A DNA stretch of 64,000 nucleotides from Alnus glutinosa (taxonomy: Eukaryota > Streptophyta > Magnoliopsida > Fagales > Betulaceae), in contig NC_084892.1 of NCBI RefSeq assembly GCF_958979055.1, positions 934,001-998,000 on the forward strand. Direction: 5' to 3'. The position numbers and the translations under genes are program-made. Below the pieces are notes generated by a model that searched no databases, was not told the origin of the DNA, and saw nothing but the letters and a program-made list of their open reading frames with translations. Shown in pieces: positions 23,051-33,274 of this stretch. How positions within the stretch are numbered: the first letter of the stretch is position 1; the number at the start of each line of letters is the position of its first letter.

Positions 23051-23906
23051 GGGTGTGTAGACTGCACCATACATTGATTTTTCTTGTTGTTTTGAGTCTT
23101 GGTGATTTGCATTTAATAAACCTTTGTTTTTTTTTTCAACAAAATACCATTATATTTCAATAGCAAAAAACAGACCAACTCATCCAATAAACATCCAAAA
23201 ACCTCATAAAACATTACAATCCCAACAAAAGTTTCTAGCAAACGAAACAGATAATAATAATAAAAAATCACAAACATATTACTCCATAAACCCATTCGGC
23301 CATAGCAAACCCAGAGATTTCAAAAAAAAAAAAAATTGATCAATAACCATCACCCCAATTCGGCCCTTCCACAACCAAAATCTTCAAAATGAATGACACC
23401 TAAAAAAATTGTTCCCCTCCCCTCTATTCGGTCCTAGCCAAGCAAAACTTCCAGCTATTAACAACATCATCCCAAAAATTGTTCCCCTCCCCTCTCTCTC
23501 CCTCTCCAGCTCCCAACCTACAAAATCACCACTCCTTAACTAGATGGATCTTGGATTGCTGTATGATTTCACACCCAATATTAAAGCAACACCCAGAGCC
23601 AAACACTAAATACCCAAACCAAATATCCATACCCATAGAAGAGAACCCATGTATAGATCAATGGAGAGAGATAGAAAGAATACCAGTGGAGGGTGGCCGA
23701 CCGCCGAACAGAAAGAGAACGCCACTGATGCGTCTGAACTCCGAAAGTTGGCGCCAATCTAACTTAACGGGGAGAGAGAGGGAGACTCGCCGGTAGCTTC
23801 AACAACGAGTGGGACGGCCGGCGAGCGAGCGAGAGAGAGAGGACGAAAATATTTGGGGGAAAACATTTTTCCCCCACGCTGCTTTCAGCGTTTTTGTATT
23901 TGTTTT
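23051..23906. other. Unassigned DNA between two transposons
   Basis: An A-rich half (23130-23480) passes into a GC-rich end (23690-23830) with GAGAGA runs. Two short hairpins follow: GGGGGAAAACATTTTTCCCCC at about 23856 (first 20 bases) and ACGCTGCTTTCAGCGT at about 23875. I see no gene. It could be part of an unrecognised transposon. Confidence 0.35.
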
Positions 23907-24617
23907 GAGAAATGCTACATACCAAAATTTTTACAAAAAGAAACTTACAAACTGACGTGGAACCTCATATAAGGCTCCACGTCAGATTGATGGTCAAATA
24001 TGTTTAATCCAATAGACAAAAATTCCCTGCCCTTTCCTGTTGAACCCAGCCCCCCCGACCACCGGCTTTCCGACCCATGCCAACCCACCAACCCACGCCG
24101 GTGTGCGTGAATTTTTGGCCGGAAACCCACTCACACCGGCGTGGGTTTGAGAGATCCGGCCAAGAATCCATCGTGCAACGGAAAAAGAGAGAGAGAAACC
24201 AAAGATCGGCCAGATTTCATGTCGCCGTCGCATCCCGACCCACCAACCTACGCCGGTGTGCGTGGATTTCCGACCGGAAACCCACGCACACCGGCGTGGG
24301 TTTGAGAGATCCGGCTGGATCTCCCGAAAAGAATCCCGGCCAGATCTCTCGAAAAGAATCCCGAGACCGGCCGGATTCCATGTCGCCGTCTCTGTCGGAG
24401 GGTCACCGATCGTCGGGGGGTCGAGGTCGTGGCTGGATGACCGGCCGAAGTGCTATCCAGTTTTTCGACGTTGCTGGGTCGGGGTAGATCGACGGGATTG
24501 ACATTTCTTGGACTATAGCTTTTTTTTGGATTTAAAGGGCATTTTTGTCTTATGCAGAATGTCATGTCAATTTGTAAAGCTTTTTTTGTAAAAGTTTTGA
24601 TACATCTAGCATTTCTC
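23907..24617. mobile_element. MULE-like element, 711 bp, GC-rich interior
   Basis: Inverted ends read GAGAAATGCTACATACCAAA at the left and GAGAAATGCTAGATGTATCA for the reversed right end. Flanks ATTTGTTTT and ATTAGTTTT form a 9-bp duplication with one mismatch. The GC-rich interior (24040-24480) has a partly duplicated segment: CACGCCGGTGTGCGTG with its mirror CACACCGGCGTGGG occurs twice, about 165 bp apart. The interior may be captured host DNA, but I do not recognise a gene. Confidence 0.75.
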
Positions 24618-24739
24618 ATTAGTTTTTGATTCGTTTAATTTTATTTTTTTTTTTTTTTTTTTTTCTATTAAAACAAATTTGGCGTGGACAAAGCCACATT
24701 AGTAGAGTCGTAACCGGGTCTACGATACAGACTTTTTCA

Positions 24740-25185
24740 ACGCCAAAAATGCATCTATCCCGAGTTGCCATGCCTTCCCTGGCCCACGACAGCTTCATTA
24801 AATTTTATGTCCTTTAATGGTGCTCTCCAAGGTGATGCTGCGTAAAAAAAGAATAAAAAAATATAATAAATTAATGGCAGCATAATATTTTGATAAAAAA
24901 ATCAACGTAAATCGTGCTAAACTTTTGTTAGGATCGAGTATAAGAATCACGCATATTCTGATATTCATCATGGGGACCGAGTTATGCTTGATGTCATGAA
25001 TGCCAATACATCATTTTCAGACCCAAAATTCATTATTTTTTTTCCTACGAATCTCTATTTTAAGATTTTTGTTTTACTATTTTAAAAAATATTTATTTTC
25101 TCATTTTAATACTGATTTTATTATCAGATTTCACTAAATTTTTGTCAGAATCTATATTTTATTTCACAGTTTCATTTTATATACT
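24740..25185. repeat. Flank of a lost UGT unit
   Basis: This segment matches the flank after UGT-B (17890-18330), including CCGAGTTGCCATGCCTTCCC, and the copy at 26930-27110. It is followed by a UGT-type promoter with no gene (25385). Confidence 0.7.
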
Positions 25186-25188
25186 AAT

Positions 25189-25282
25189 TAGTGGCGTGCC
25201 ATGCCGTGTCGTTTTGGCACGACGTGTCAGAACAACATGCCATTATATATACATTGGCATGTTATACTGGCACGCCACTAAA
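25189..25282. mobile_element. Short MITE, about 94 bp
   Basis: A compact palindrome: TTAGTGGCGTGCCATGCC at the left, and the right end reads TTTAGTGGCGTGCCAG in reverse. It has nested inner inverted repeats (GGCACGACG, CATGCCA with TGGCATG). Termini of the GTGGCG type suggest a hAT-like MITE. The target duplication is not clear. Confidence 0.5.
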
Positions 25283-25384
25283 TCATAATTTCTTGATTAT
25301 TGACCTTTTAAAAAGATCATTAATCAAAGATTACTATTATTCAGACATTCACCTCTAAAACTCGGTCACAAAAATTATTTATTT

Positions 25385-25492
25385 TTGTAGCCATGTGATT
25401 CTGTGAAGTGTGAACCACATCATCTCCGAATAAATTAACCAATATTCTCATGTAAGCTCTTGCATCACCAGCAAAAGAGCAACTGGTGGAGA

Positions 25493-25524
<32 letters not shown>

Positions 25525-25560
25525 GAGGAATGGTGGAGAGTCCTTTAAATTTACGTGTTC
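25385..25560 (+). promoter_or_regulatory. Orphan UGT promoter (ghost gene)
   Basis: The segment carries the promoter words of UGT-B and C in the same order: CCATGTGATTCTGTGAA, CACATCATCTCCGAATAAA, AGCTCTTGCATCACCAGCAA (25455) and GAGAGTCCTTTAAAT. The homology ends after about 25550, just where the leader and ATG should follow, and unrelated AT-rich DNA comes next. A whole UGT gene has therefore been lost or replaced here. A tiny oligo-A insertion (25498-25530) sits in it. Confidence 0.7.
25498..25530 (-). mobile_element. Minimal retroposed oligo-A insertion, 33 bp
   Basis: A run of about 26 T with six further bases (GAGGAA) is flanked by a perfect 14-bp duplication, TGGTGGAGAGTCCT, at 25484-25497 and 25531-25544. 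Read on the minus strand it is six bases plus a poly-A tail: an extremely 5'-truncated product of LINE-type retrotransposition. Confidence 0.75.
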
Positions 25561-26914
25561 ACAAATCCGAGGCCCACGCCCCCAGCCAACGAAGCCGTGC
25601 TCCCCTTCTTTTTCCTGCCTTTCCAAATTCCAAATATAAATTATGTAATTGGTAACCGTTAAACAGATTATCTTATTATTCATAATTTAAACAAGGATAA
25701 AATTGAAAATCTTGTCAACCAAGCCATTTGGGCTTTACAGGGCCTAAATTTAAGATATTTATAAATAGAAACAGAGATATTTACCCAACAATGTACACCT
25801 TATTTTCAAGACAAAGGAGAAAAAAGAGTTATAATAATATTGGAGCTCCATTTAATATATTGAGAGATCAATCAGTATTTTATTCATAAATTTGAGTCAC
25901 AATAGTACTCGTAACATCGATCTACCAACAGATTGCCAAATAATGGGACAAAATATCTCAGCTTAATTGGGCAAGGTTCTCACATACCCTAAACCCTAAA
26001 CCTCTCGCTCCACCTAATAGATTACTTTTTCAAGGATTTCTAATTTAATTGTTGTTCTTTACATATTTTTCGAATTTCATATTCTGTGCATTTTTTTACC
26101 TGTTCTTCTTATTCTGGATGAATTGGAGTACTTTATTTGAATTTTTCTGATTTTAATTTTTACAGAAAATTGGAGAAGGAATTGGCAGGGGGAAGAACTC
26201 ATTTTGTGGAGGTATGCAGTCTGCCCATAACCACCTTTCCTCAAAATTATGAATCAGTAGTTTGCAACATGATGCTAGTTTAAGGGTCTTCATAAAAACA
26301 TATAATTTGTAAAATCATTAGTTTTTTTATTCTGGGCATTACACAAGTGGAGGTAATTAATCATCTCGTTTAATCTCATTTAATTCGTTCTAGTTACAAA
26401 TGCCACTAAAATTTAGTATTATATATATATATATATTACAAAATATTCTAACGGAATTAGATCGAGGATTGAACGGGTTTTCAACTTTTGATAATTTGGT
26501 GACAATATTACAAAATTCATGACAAATTCTAGGGGTAGTAAGTAAAATTTGTTTGTTTAATTTGTTTTTTTTTTAAAAAAAAAATGAAAGAAGATATGTA
26601 AAAAGAGAACGAAAAGGAAATGGAAACCAATATAAGGGAGCAGCTAACTCTTAGAAAAACATCAAGGAGACAGCAACACTAACAACGGACAAACATTACA
26701 AATGAACCAGTTTCGAAAAATATCTTAAGAATAATGCATTAAAGATTAGTGCCTGAATTTTCAATCTGACAACAACGTGCCTGCCTACACTATCTTAAGA
26801 ATAATGCATTAAAGATTAGTGCCTGAATTTCCAATTTGACAACGTGACTGCCTACACTGTGGTGGAGCTAGTTCTGATTCCACGTCTACATGAAAAAATG
26901 AGCTCAACTGGTCA
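25561..26914. other. AT-rich spacer, with a 70-bp tandem duplication at 26721-26860
   Basis: I see no gene. Two adjacent copies of about 70 bp (26721-26790 and 26791-26860) share ATCTTAAGAATAATGCATTA and GATTAGTGCCTGAATTT. An exon-like piece at about 26166-26210 (splice-site-like AG before and GT after, codons KLEKELAGGRTHFVE) is noted but not assigned. Confidence 0.4.
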
Positions 26915-27830
26915 AAGCCAATACGCCATTCTCAGACCCAAAATTCATTGTTTTTTTCCTATGAATCTCTATTTTAAGATTTTTGTTTTTTTTACTATTT
27001 TAAAAAAAAATTATTTTCTCGTTTTAATACTGATTTTATTATCAGATTTCACCAAATTTTTGACAGAATCTTTATTTTATTTCACAGTTCAATTTTATAT
27101 AATAATTAGACTTTTTCTGTTTTTTTGGAAAAAGTCAGTTTGCTTAGACTACGTAAGGTTGCCTTTGTGGACTTAACCAACCTTGGCAGCTAGCCTATGG
27201 ATTGATGGTACGTACCCTCCAAAATTCTTGCGCAATCAATTACCATCCTCTACTGTCTTCCATCTACAGCATTATTCTTTTCAAATACCTTCTCTATATA
27301 TTGGAGAGACGGCGAATTGATGTTGCAAATAGTTAAAATTACCGAAAATTTCATTTCTCACCTCTTTTTTTTTTTTTCATTATTTTTGTAACCATATATA
27401 TTCATAAACTTGAAAAAATATTAATTTAGTGTATTTATTTTTCAGTTTTTCTTAAATTTTAATCATCCATTAAATCCTAACGGATATGTGTCAAAATTCT
27501 CAAAATATTTTTTTGTTTTTTTAGATGAAAAAAAAAATAATTGCATAGATTTAAGTGTTAGTCAAGATTTAACGGAATTTACAAAAATATTCTTGCTTAA
27601 ATCTTTGATTTGATTTATTTTATTTTATTTTATTTTTTAAAAAAATAGTATTTAAAAAATTTGACAAAATTTAAACAAAAATCATAATGAAATGATGAAA
27701 TTAAAAAAAAAAAAAAAAAAAAAAAGAAAAGAAAAGAAGAAGAAGATAGATAGTATACTAAATTTACACTTTCTAAAATTTAAAAATATAATTGTAAAAA
27801 TAATGAAAGAAGAGAGCGGTAAGTGAAGTT
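26915..27830. repeat. Flank unit before pseudogene C
   Basis: A fourth copy of the flank at 17610-18700, for example CAACCTTGGCAGCTAGCC at 27179 and CTCTATATATTGGAGAGACG near 27291. ORFs are T-rich artefacts. A-rich simple sequence fills about 27500-27760. Confidence 0.7.
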
Positions 27831-28018
27831 TCCGTCGAAATTATCCACAACATCCAAACTTTCTGCCTGTGGGCTGTGGCCATGTGATTCTGTGAACCAC
27901 ATCATCTCCGAATAAACCAATATTCTTATGTAAGCTCTTGCATCAGCAGCAAAAGAGCAACTATTGGAGAGTCCTTTAAATCTTGTTATCTCAATCTCTT
28001 TGCCTCCCACCAGTTGCC

Positions 28019-30736
28019 ATGGCTTCAGAACAGTAGCGGAGCCAGGGTTTTGATTTAGGGGGGTCAAAATTAAAAAATAAAATTAATTAAATATTAATTA
28101 AAAATATTAAAATATATAAGTAATGAAATAAATAATAATTCAACAAAATTTAATTATTATTTAAAATACATATATGTAACTTACAATTTGTTTTGTTAAG
28201 CCTAACATTAATTTATTCATTTATCCTCGACAAGACTTTATATTTTGAAATCGGTGCATGCCTGCATGATTTTGTCATATTTTAAAATAATGTTTTTTCA
28301 AATTGTGTTTTTGAAAAGTTATGGTGTTGACAAATTCCTTTTTATAGATATGTTTTTAGGATTTAGTCTTTTTCATTAAGATAGTAATCAGAACATTTTG
28401 TTCTTAAGCAAGAATCTACTCGTAGATTTGCTAAATAAATCTCGACACAACATCATTTAAAATTTGACTAGAGCTGAATGAAATTATTGTTGTTCTCCGT
28501 AATCTGAACTAAATACAATTATATATTTCATACAATTATAATATGTAATAAAAAGCTATATATTTAAAAACAATTAATTTAATTGAGCAATATAAATATA
28601 AGAGATTACATACATTTTTGTTATTTAAAAATAAATCAGTGTAAAATTTAATTACATACCTGAAATTTTTTGAAAATCTAAAATTTATCATTTTTTTTTT
28701 AAAATAAAAAATATTATTTTATGTCTAAATGATTTAATTTTCATGTTTTTTTTTTCTTTCTCCTAGTTATCAAAGTATTAAAAAAAGTCAAGAAAAAAAA
28801 AAAAAAAAAAACCATGTGTTTTGTCTCTTACGACCGTCACTCTTTTTGTTTTTTTGTCAAACTTATGACTGTCACTTAACCAACGTACGCAACGTTTCTC
28901 TTCTCCTTTAAGTTAGACGTTAAACGCATCGTTTCTCATTTAAGTTAGACGCATCGTTTTGGTAAGAGACTTGAGTTGTCTTCTTCCTTCGTCCTCTAGC
29001 CCTAACTCCCTAACCCTCTGAAAATCTGAAATACAGACACAATTACACAAATAATGGTGTGAAAAAAATAGGGGAACACAGACACAATTCCTTCGTCTTT
29101 CCAGTGCTATGAAAGATTTTTGCCCCTTAAATAGTAACTGAGGGTGGGCAACAAGGGGCGGAGGAAAACTTCTACAGGAGAAAAATAATAATTTTGGGGG
29201 CTGAGGGGGGGCATTTGACCCCCCTCGACCCCCCCTCCCTCCGCCCCTGCTTCAGAAGCTCAGCAGCTTCACTTTGTCTTGTTTCCATTGATGGCCCAAG
29301 GCCACATGATTCCAATGATGGACATTGCCAAATTGCTGGCGCAGCGTGGTGTGGTTGTCACCGTAGTCACCACAACACATAATGCTGCCCGTTTCGAACC
29401 AAGCATTGCTCGTGCAATTCAGTCTGGTCTCCAAATCCAAGTTATCCCACTTCACCTTCCATGTGAAGAAGCAGGAATACCAGAAGGGTGCGACAATCTC
29501 GACAAGCTTCCTTCACTACAATTGGCCATGAATTTCTTCACTTCAACTACCATGCTACAAAAGCCAGTGGAGAAGTTGTTTGAGGAGATGGCACCGCGAC
29601 CAAGCTGCATAATCTCCGACATGTGCTTGCCGTGGACAGCTGATGTTGCTCGCAAGTTTCACATCCCAAGATTTTCATTCCTCGGAATAGGCTGCTTTTG
29701 TCTCTTGTGCTGGCACAATTTACGTGTTCACAAACCTCACGAGACCATATCCTCGGAGTCTGAATACTTTGTCCTGCCCGGCTTGCCTGATCATATTGAA
29801 TTCACCAAATCTCAACTAGCTTTATCCGCCGATCCAGAAATAGAAAATTTTTGCAAGCTAACGGTAGAAGCTGACTTAGCCTCATACGGGGTTCTGGTTA
29901 ATACTTTCCAGGAGTTGGAGCCAGAGTATGTCAAAGAATACAGGAAGACGAGAGAAGATAAAGTCTGGTGTATTGGCCCTGTTTCGCTTTGTAACGTGGA
30001 CAATTTAGATAAGGCTGAGAGAGGTAACAAAGCCTCCATTGAAGAATACGAATGCTCGAAGTGGCTTGATGCTGGGGAACCCTGCTCTGTTCTCTATGCC
30101 TGCCTTGGAAGCCTGTGTAATCTTATAACTTCACAGTTGATAGAGCTGGGATTGGGCTTAGAAGCCTCAAAGAAACCATTCATTTGGGTCATACGGGGAT
30201 CAGCAAAAAGCTCACAAGAATTGGAGAAGTGGATTTCAGAAGACAGATTTGAAGAAAGGATCAAAGGGAGAGGCCTTTTGATTCGGGGTTGGGCTCCACA
30301 ATTACTCATATTATCTCATCCTTCGGTTGGAGGGTTCTTAACGCATTGCGGTTGGAATTCAACCATAGAAGCAATATGTGCCGGGGTGCCGATGCTAACA
30401 TGGCCGCTCTTTGGAGACCAGTTTTTGAATGAGAAATTAGTAGTACAGGTGCGAAAAATTGGTGTGAGGGTTGGGGTGGAGGATACTGTAAAGTGGGGTG
30501 AAGAGGAGAAGACTGGGGTGTTGGTGGAGAAGGAAAATGTTAAGGCGGCCATAGACATGCTAATGGATGAAGGAGAGGAAAGAGAAGAGAGGAGGAAAAG
30601 AGCAAGAGAGCTTGGGGAGATGGCAAAGAGTGCAGTTGAAGATGGGGGATCTTCTCACAAAGACATGACACTGCTGATTCAAGAAATTATGCGACAAGCA
30701 AGTTGTGAAGAATCAACCCTAACAGACGTATATTAG
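28019..30736 (+). pseudogene. UGT-C, UGT73C-like copy split by a hAT element after codon 4
   Basis: The ATG at 28019 and the codons for M-A-S-E are followed at once by a 1.2-kb hAT insertion. After the target duplication the frame resumes at 29258 and stays open to TAG at 30734-30736. All of the fold is kept downstream: the catalytic His of MAQGH, the Asp of IISDMCLPW, and a complete PSPG box WAPQ to FGDQ. Promoter, leader and 3' flank are those of UGT-B. The first in-frame ATG after the insertion is at 29291 ([10 protein letters not shown]). A protein from there would keep the catalytic His but lose the first beta strand, so activity is doubtful. No other damage is visible, so the disruption is recent or the shortened protein is still selected. 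I treat it as a pseudogene with that reservation. Confidence 0.85.
28031..29249. mobile_element. Non-autonomous hAT element in UGT-C, 1219 bp
   Basis: A perfect 8-bp duplication, CTTCAGAA, flanks it (28023-28030 and 29250-29257). The ends are CAGTAGCGGAGCCAGG and, in reverse, CAGGGGCGGAGGGAGG, the well-known CAGNGGCGGA type of plant hAT ends. The interior is AT-rich with no transposase frame; the last 100 bp are G/C-rich. The site is intact in UGT-B, so it entered after B and C separated. Confidence 0.9.
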
Positions 30737-31011
30737 AGATAGAGAGTTGTTTCTCTTCATTTCATATCAAAGTTGGCTTCGTTCAGTGTTAGAATATGGA
30801 AACTTTCCATATTTAGGTTTGATTTGATTTCCATATAAAGTATGTACCATTTAGGTTTGATTGTAATAAAATCTTAGAGATTTGAGTATTATTCTTGTAT
30901 TCATGATTTGATTTCCACCATAATTTCCCTATTTAATCGATCGGGGTTATTTGTATTGTAATAATTATTGTAGCCTTCGTAGCAATTTTTAAGAGTGGAC
31001 GTATTAAAGTT

Positions 31012-31533
31012 TGTTAACGAAATTTCTGGAGCTGATGATTTGGAATTCCGGGTCGACACGGTGTATCGCGGCTTACAAGGTCGGTGAGAATCAAGTAAGG
31101 GTTCTTCAAGTTTTCTGCAAAACAAAAGGGGTCGTCGGGGTGTTCCAGCAACGCCTCCTCCGACGATCAAGTTTGAATTGGTGAAGAAGTCTAGTCGGAA
31201 AGAAAAAGTGCATATATCTTTAGAAGAAGAAGATACCGCCTTTTTATATCAGAAAAACCTTTTATATGCCTACCCCTCTTAAATATCCTTCACGTCAACA
31301 TTTATTACCTGAAGATGCCTTTCTTTTCCTTAATTAATTTGAGCCCGTGAACCCAGGCGTTTATGCCGGCTCATCCCTACTTTCTCTGATCGGCGGCGAA
31401 TGATCATCGATTAATAAGACAAAAATATTAATTAGAGAGAAGTCTCCCACTTCATTCAAATAGCTCTGCTCGTAGCTGTAGACTCCAGCTCATCTCTCTA
31501 CCATTTCGAGTTACGGCGGGAAATTCCTTAACA
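31012..31533. mobile_element. Solo LTR, 522 bp
   Basis: It starts TGTTAACG and ends CCTTAACA, flanked by a perfect 5-bp duplication AAGTT (31007-31011 and 31534-31538). The flank after UGT-B has the empty site at about 16063-16075 (ATTAAAGTTGATCGC). It is the single LTR left after recombination between the two ends of an element; the superfamily is not decided. It entered after the B/C duplication, so it is young relative to the array. Confidence 0.85.
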
Positions 31534-33197
31534 AAGTTGATCGCTACATCATGTTGGTACTTATCCTAGATATGATAGAAGCTTTAAAAAGCAAACCTTA
31601 GGCATATATTTATAGGCACTCTGATCCACTTCACATTGTATCATCAATGATTTAGTGTCATTATTCATATCCATGCGATTTAGTGAAAGGAAAAGAGAAT
31701 AGGGAGAGAATAATAATACAAAGAGAATTCTCTCGGCTCGACACTGCGTTTACGACTCTACATTCAAAGGAGTGAGTGACTAATTTCACCATGTCAAAAA
31801 AATATATATATATATATACTATCCCCAGTTAAACCCCAACATGTTAAGTTGAAATTCTCCTCTTGTTTCGCATAATTACAATCTAAATCACCATGTCTAA
31901 CAATATCATGACATAAACTTGAGTAATATATGGTTGAAATTACTCTTGTATCCCTCCTATTGGATATGTAATTAATTATTATTAAATTTTGATTAAAACG
32001 TACCTCATATTTTGAGAACACAAAAAAAAAAAAAAAAAAACTTCTAAAATTACTCCATAAACTTTGTTAATTGATTTTTTGTAAATTCATTAAAAGCATA
32101 GAGATGGAGCTCTTGGTCCACACTGAACAGCATCTTTTGATAGGCCATTGGATAAAAAAAAAAAAAAAAAAAAGAGGGAGCAAGTACGAAATCCAGCATT
32201 TATAAAAGACACAAATGAAGGTCACGTACGTGACCTTCTACTTAAGGTCACATTACCAGAATGCTTAAAATATAAATTTAATTATAGTATTGATGGATTG
32301 ATTAGGCGTGCTCTCACATACCAAGAACAGGCATATATATAAAAGAAACCCTAGATTCATTAAGTCAAAATTTGTCACGTGAAATGATTTTTGTTTAACT
32401 TAATAGAAAATGCTGACAATCGGATAAGCTTTTAAGGGGTTACTATATAAAATTTGGAGAGGTGTAGGGAGAGTAAATGTAATTTTTCTCAAAAAATATC
32501 TTTTTTTTTTTTTTTTTTTCTAATTACAAAAATAATCTTTTAAGTCAGACACTACAAACCCAAATTCTTAAATAAATAATTAATTGATCAGCCCAATTAA
32601 GATAATAATTAATTACAACTAGAAAATTATAATGGTCTAATGTGTTTACCTACTTAAACATATCCAATAATTACCCAAATTAAAGTCAAAATTGCCTAAA
32701 AAAATTATCATTGTATACGTCCAGCGTCACGCTTTTGGCTTTTGGCTTTTACTTACGTAAATTTTGTTATGTTTTGCTCGTGTTTTTAGGAGCATTTTTG
32801 TTATTATAAATCCATTAGAAATCGTTATTGATTATAAGTCCTTATTAATTTGTAGGAATTCTTATTTATTTAAGGATTAAGAATCTTTATTTTTTATTTT
32901 TTTTAGGATTAACTTCTAGTGACCTTAGGATATTTTAGATTTGTAACCCATATAAAGTCATGATTTGGTATTCATTTTCATAATGTTCATCGAATAAAAT
33001 TTTCGTAAAAGAGTTATTCTTTTTTTTTTTTTTTTAGTGGATTGTAATGATTTCCTAGCGGATTCCACTGCCCTATAAAGATGTCATGTATGACTTTGGT
33101 TACCCTACAAAGATGTCTTTATTGTCCTATAAAGAGATCATGTTACCCCTACATCTTCCATTGCATCAAATACTTCCCACCAAACAAAGGTTATCTA
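31534..33197. other. Spacer between C and D
   Basis: The first part (to 32198) is the duplicated flank also found after UGT-B. The rest is AT-rich, with A and T runs at about 32023, 32154 and 32504. I see no gene. The end of the spacer has repeated CCTATAAAGA words (about 33070-33140). Confidence 0.5.
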
Positions 33198-33274
33198 AAC
33201 TCTTGCATCACCAGCAAAGTATACTGAGAGAAGAATAAGAAGCTTATCTCTGTAGAACCAGTCTCTTTGTGAAA
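33198..33274 (+). promoter_or_regulatory. Conserved proximal block before UGT-D
   Basis: AACTCTTGCATCACCAGCAA (33198) is the same block as before UGT-A, B, C and the orphan promoter; further upstream the promoter differs from theirs. Confidence 0.45.

Noticed and set aside
23855-23892. Two hairpins that might be a Helitron 3' end
   Set aside because: No CTRR terminus follows the hairpins, and no matching 5' TC end is visible.
23994-24619. ORFs of 79-136 codons in the 711-bp MULE
   Set aside because: They follow the internal inverted repeats and contain repeated peptides; no recognisable family.
32740-33040. Possible solo LTR before UGT-D
   Set aside because: The AT-rich DNA with ATAAAG and GAATAAAAT words is LTR-like, but I find neither TG/CA ends nor a target duplication.
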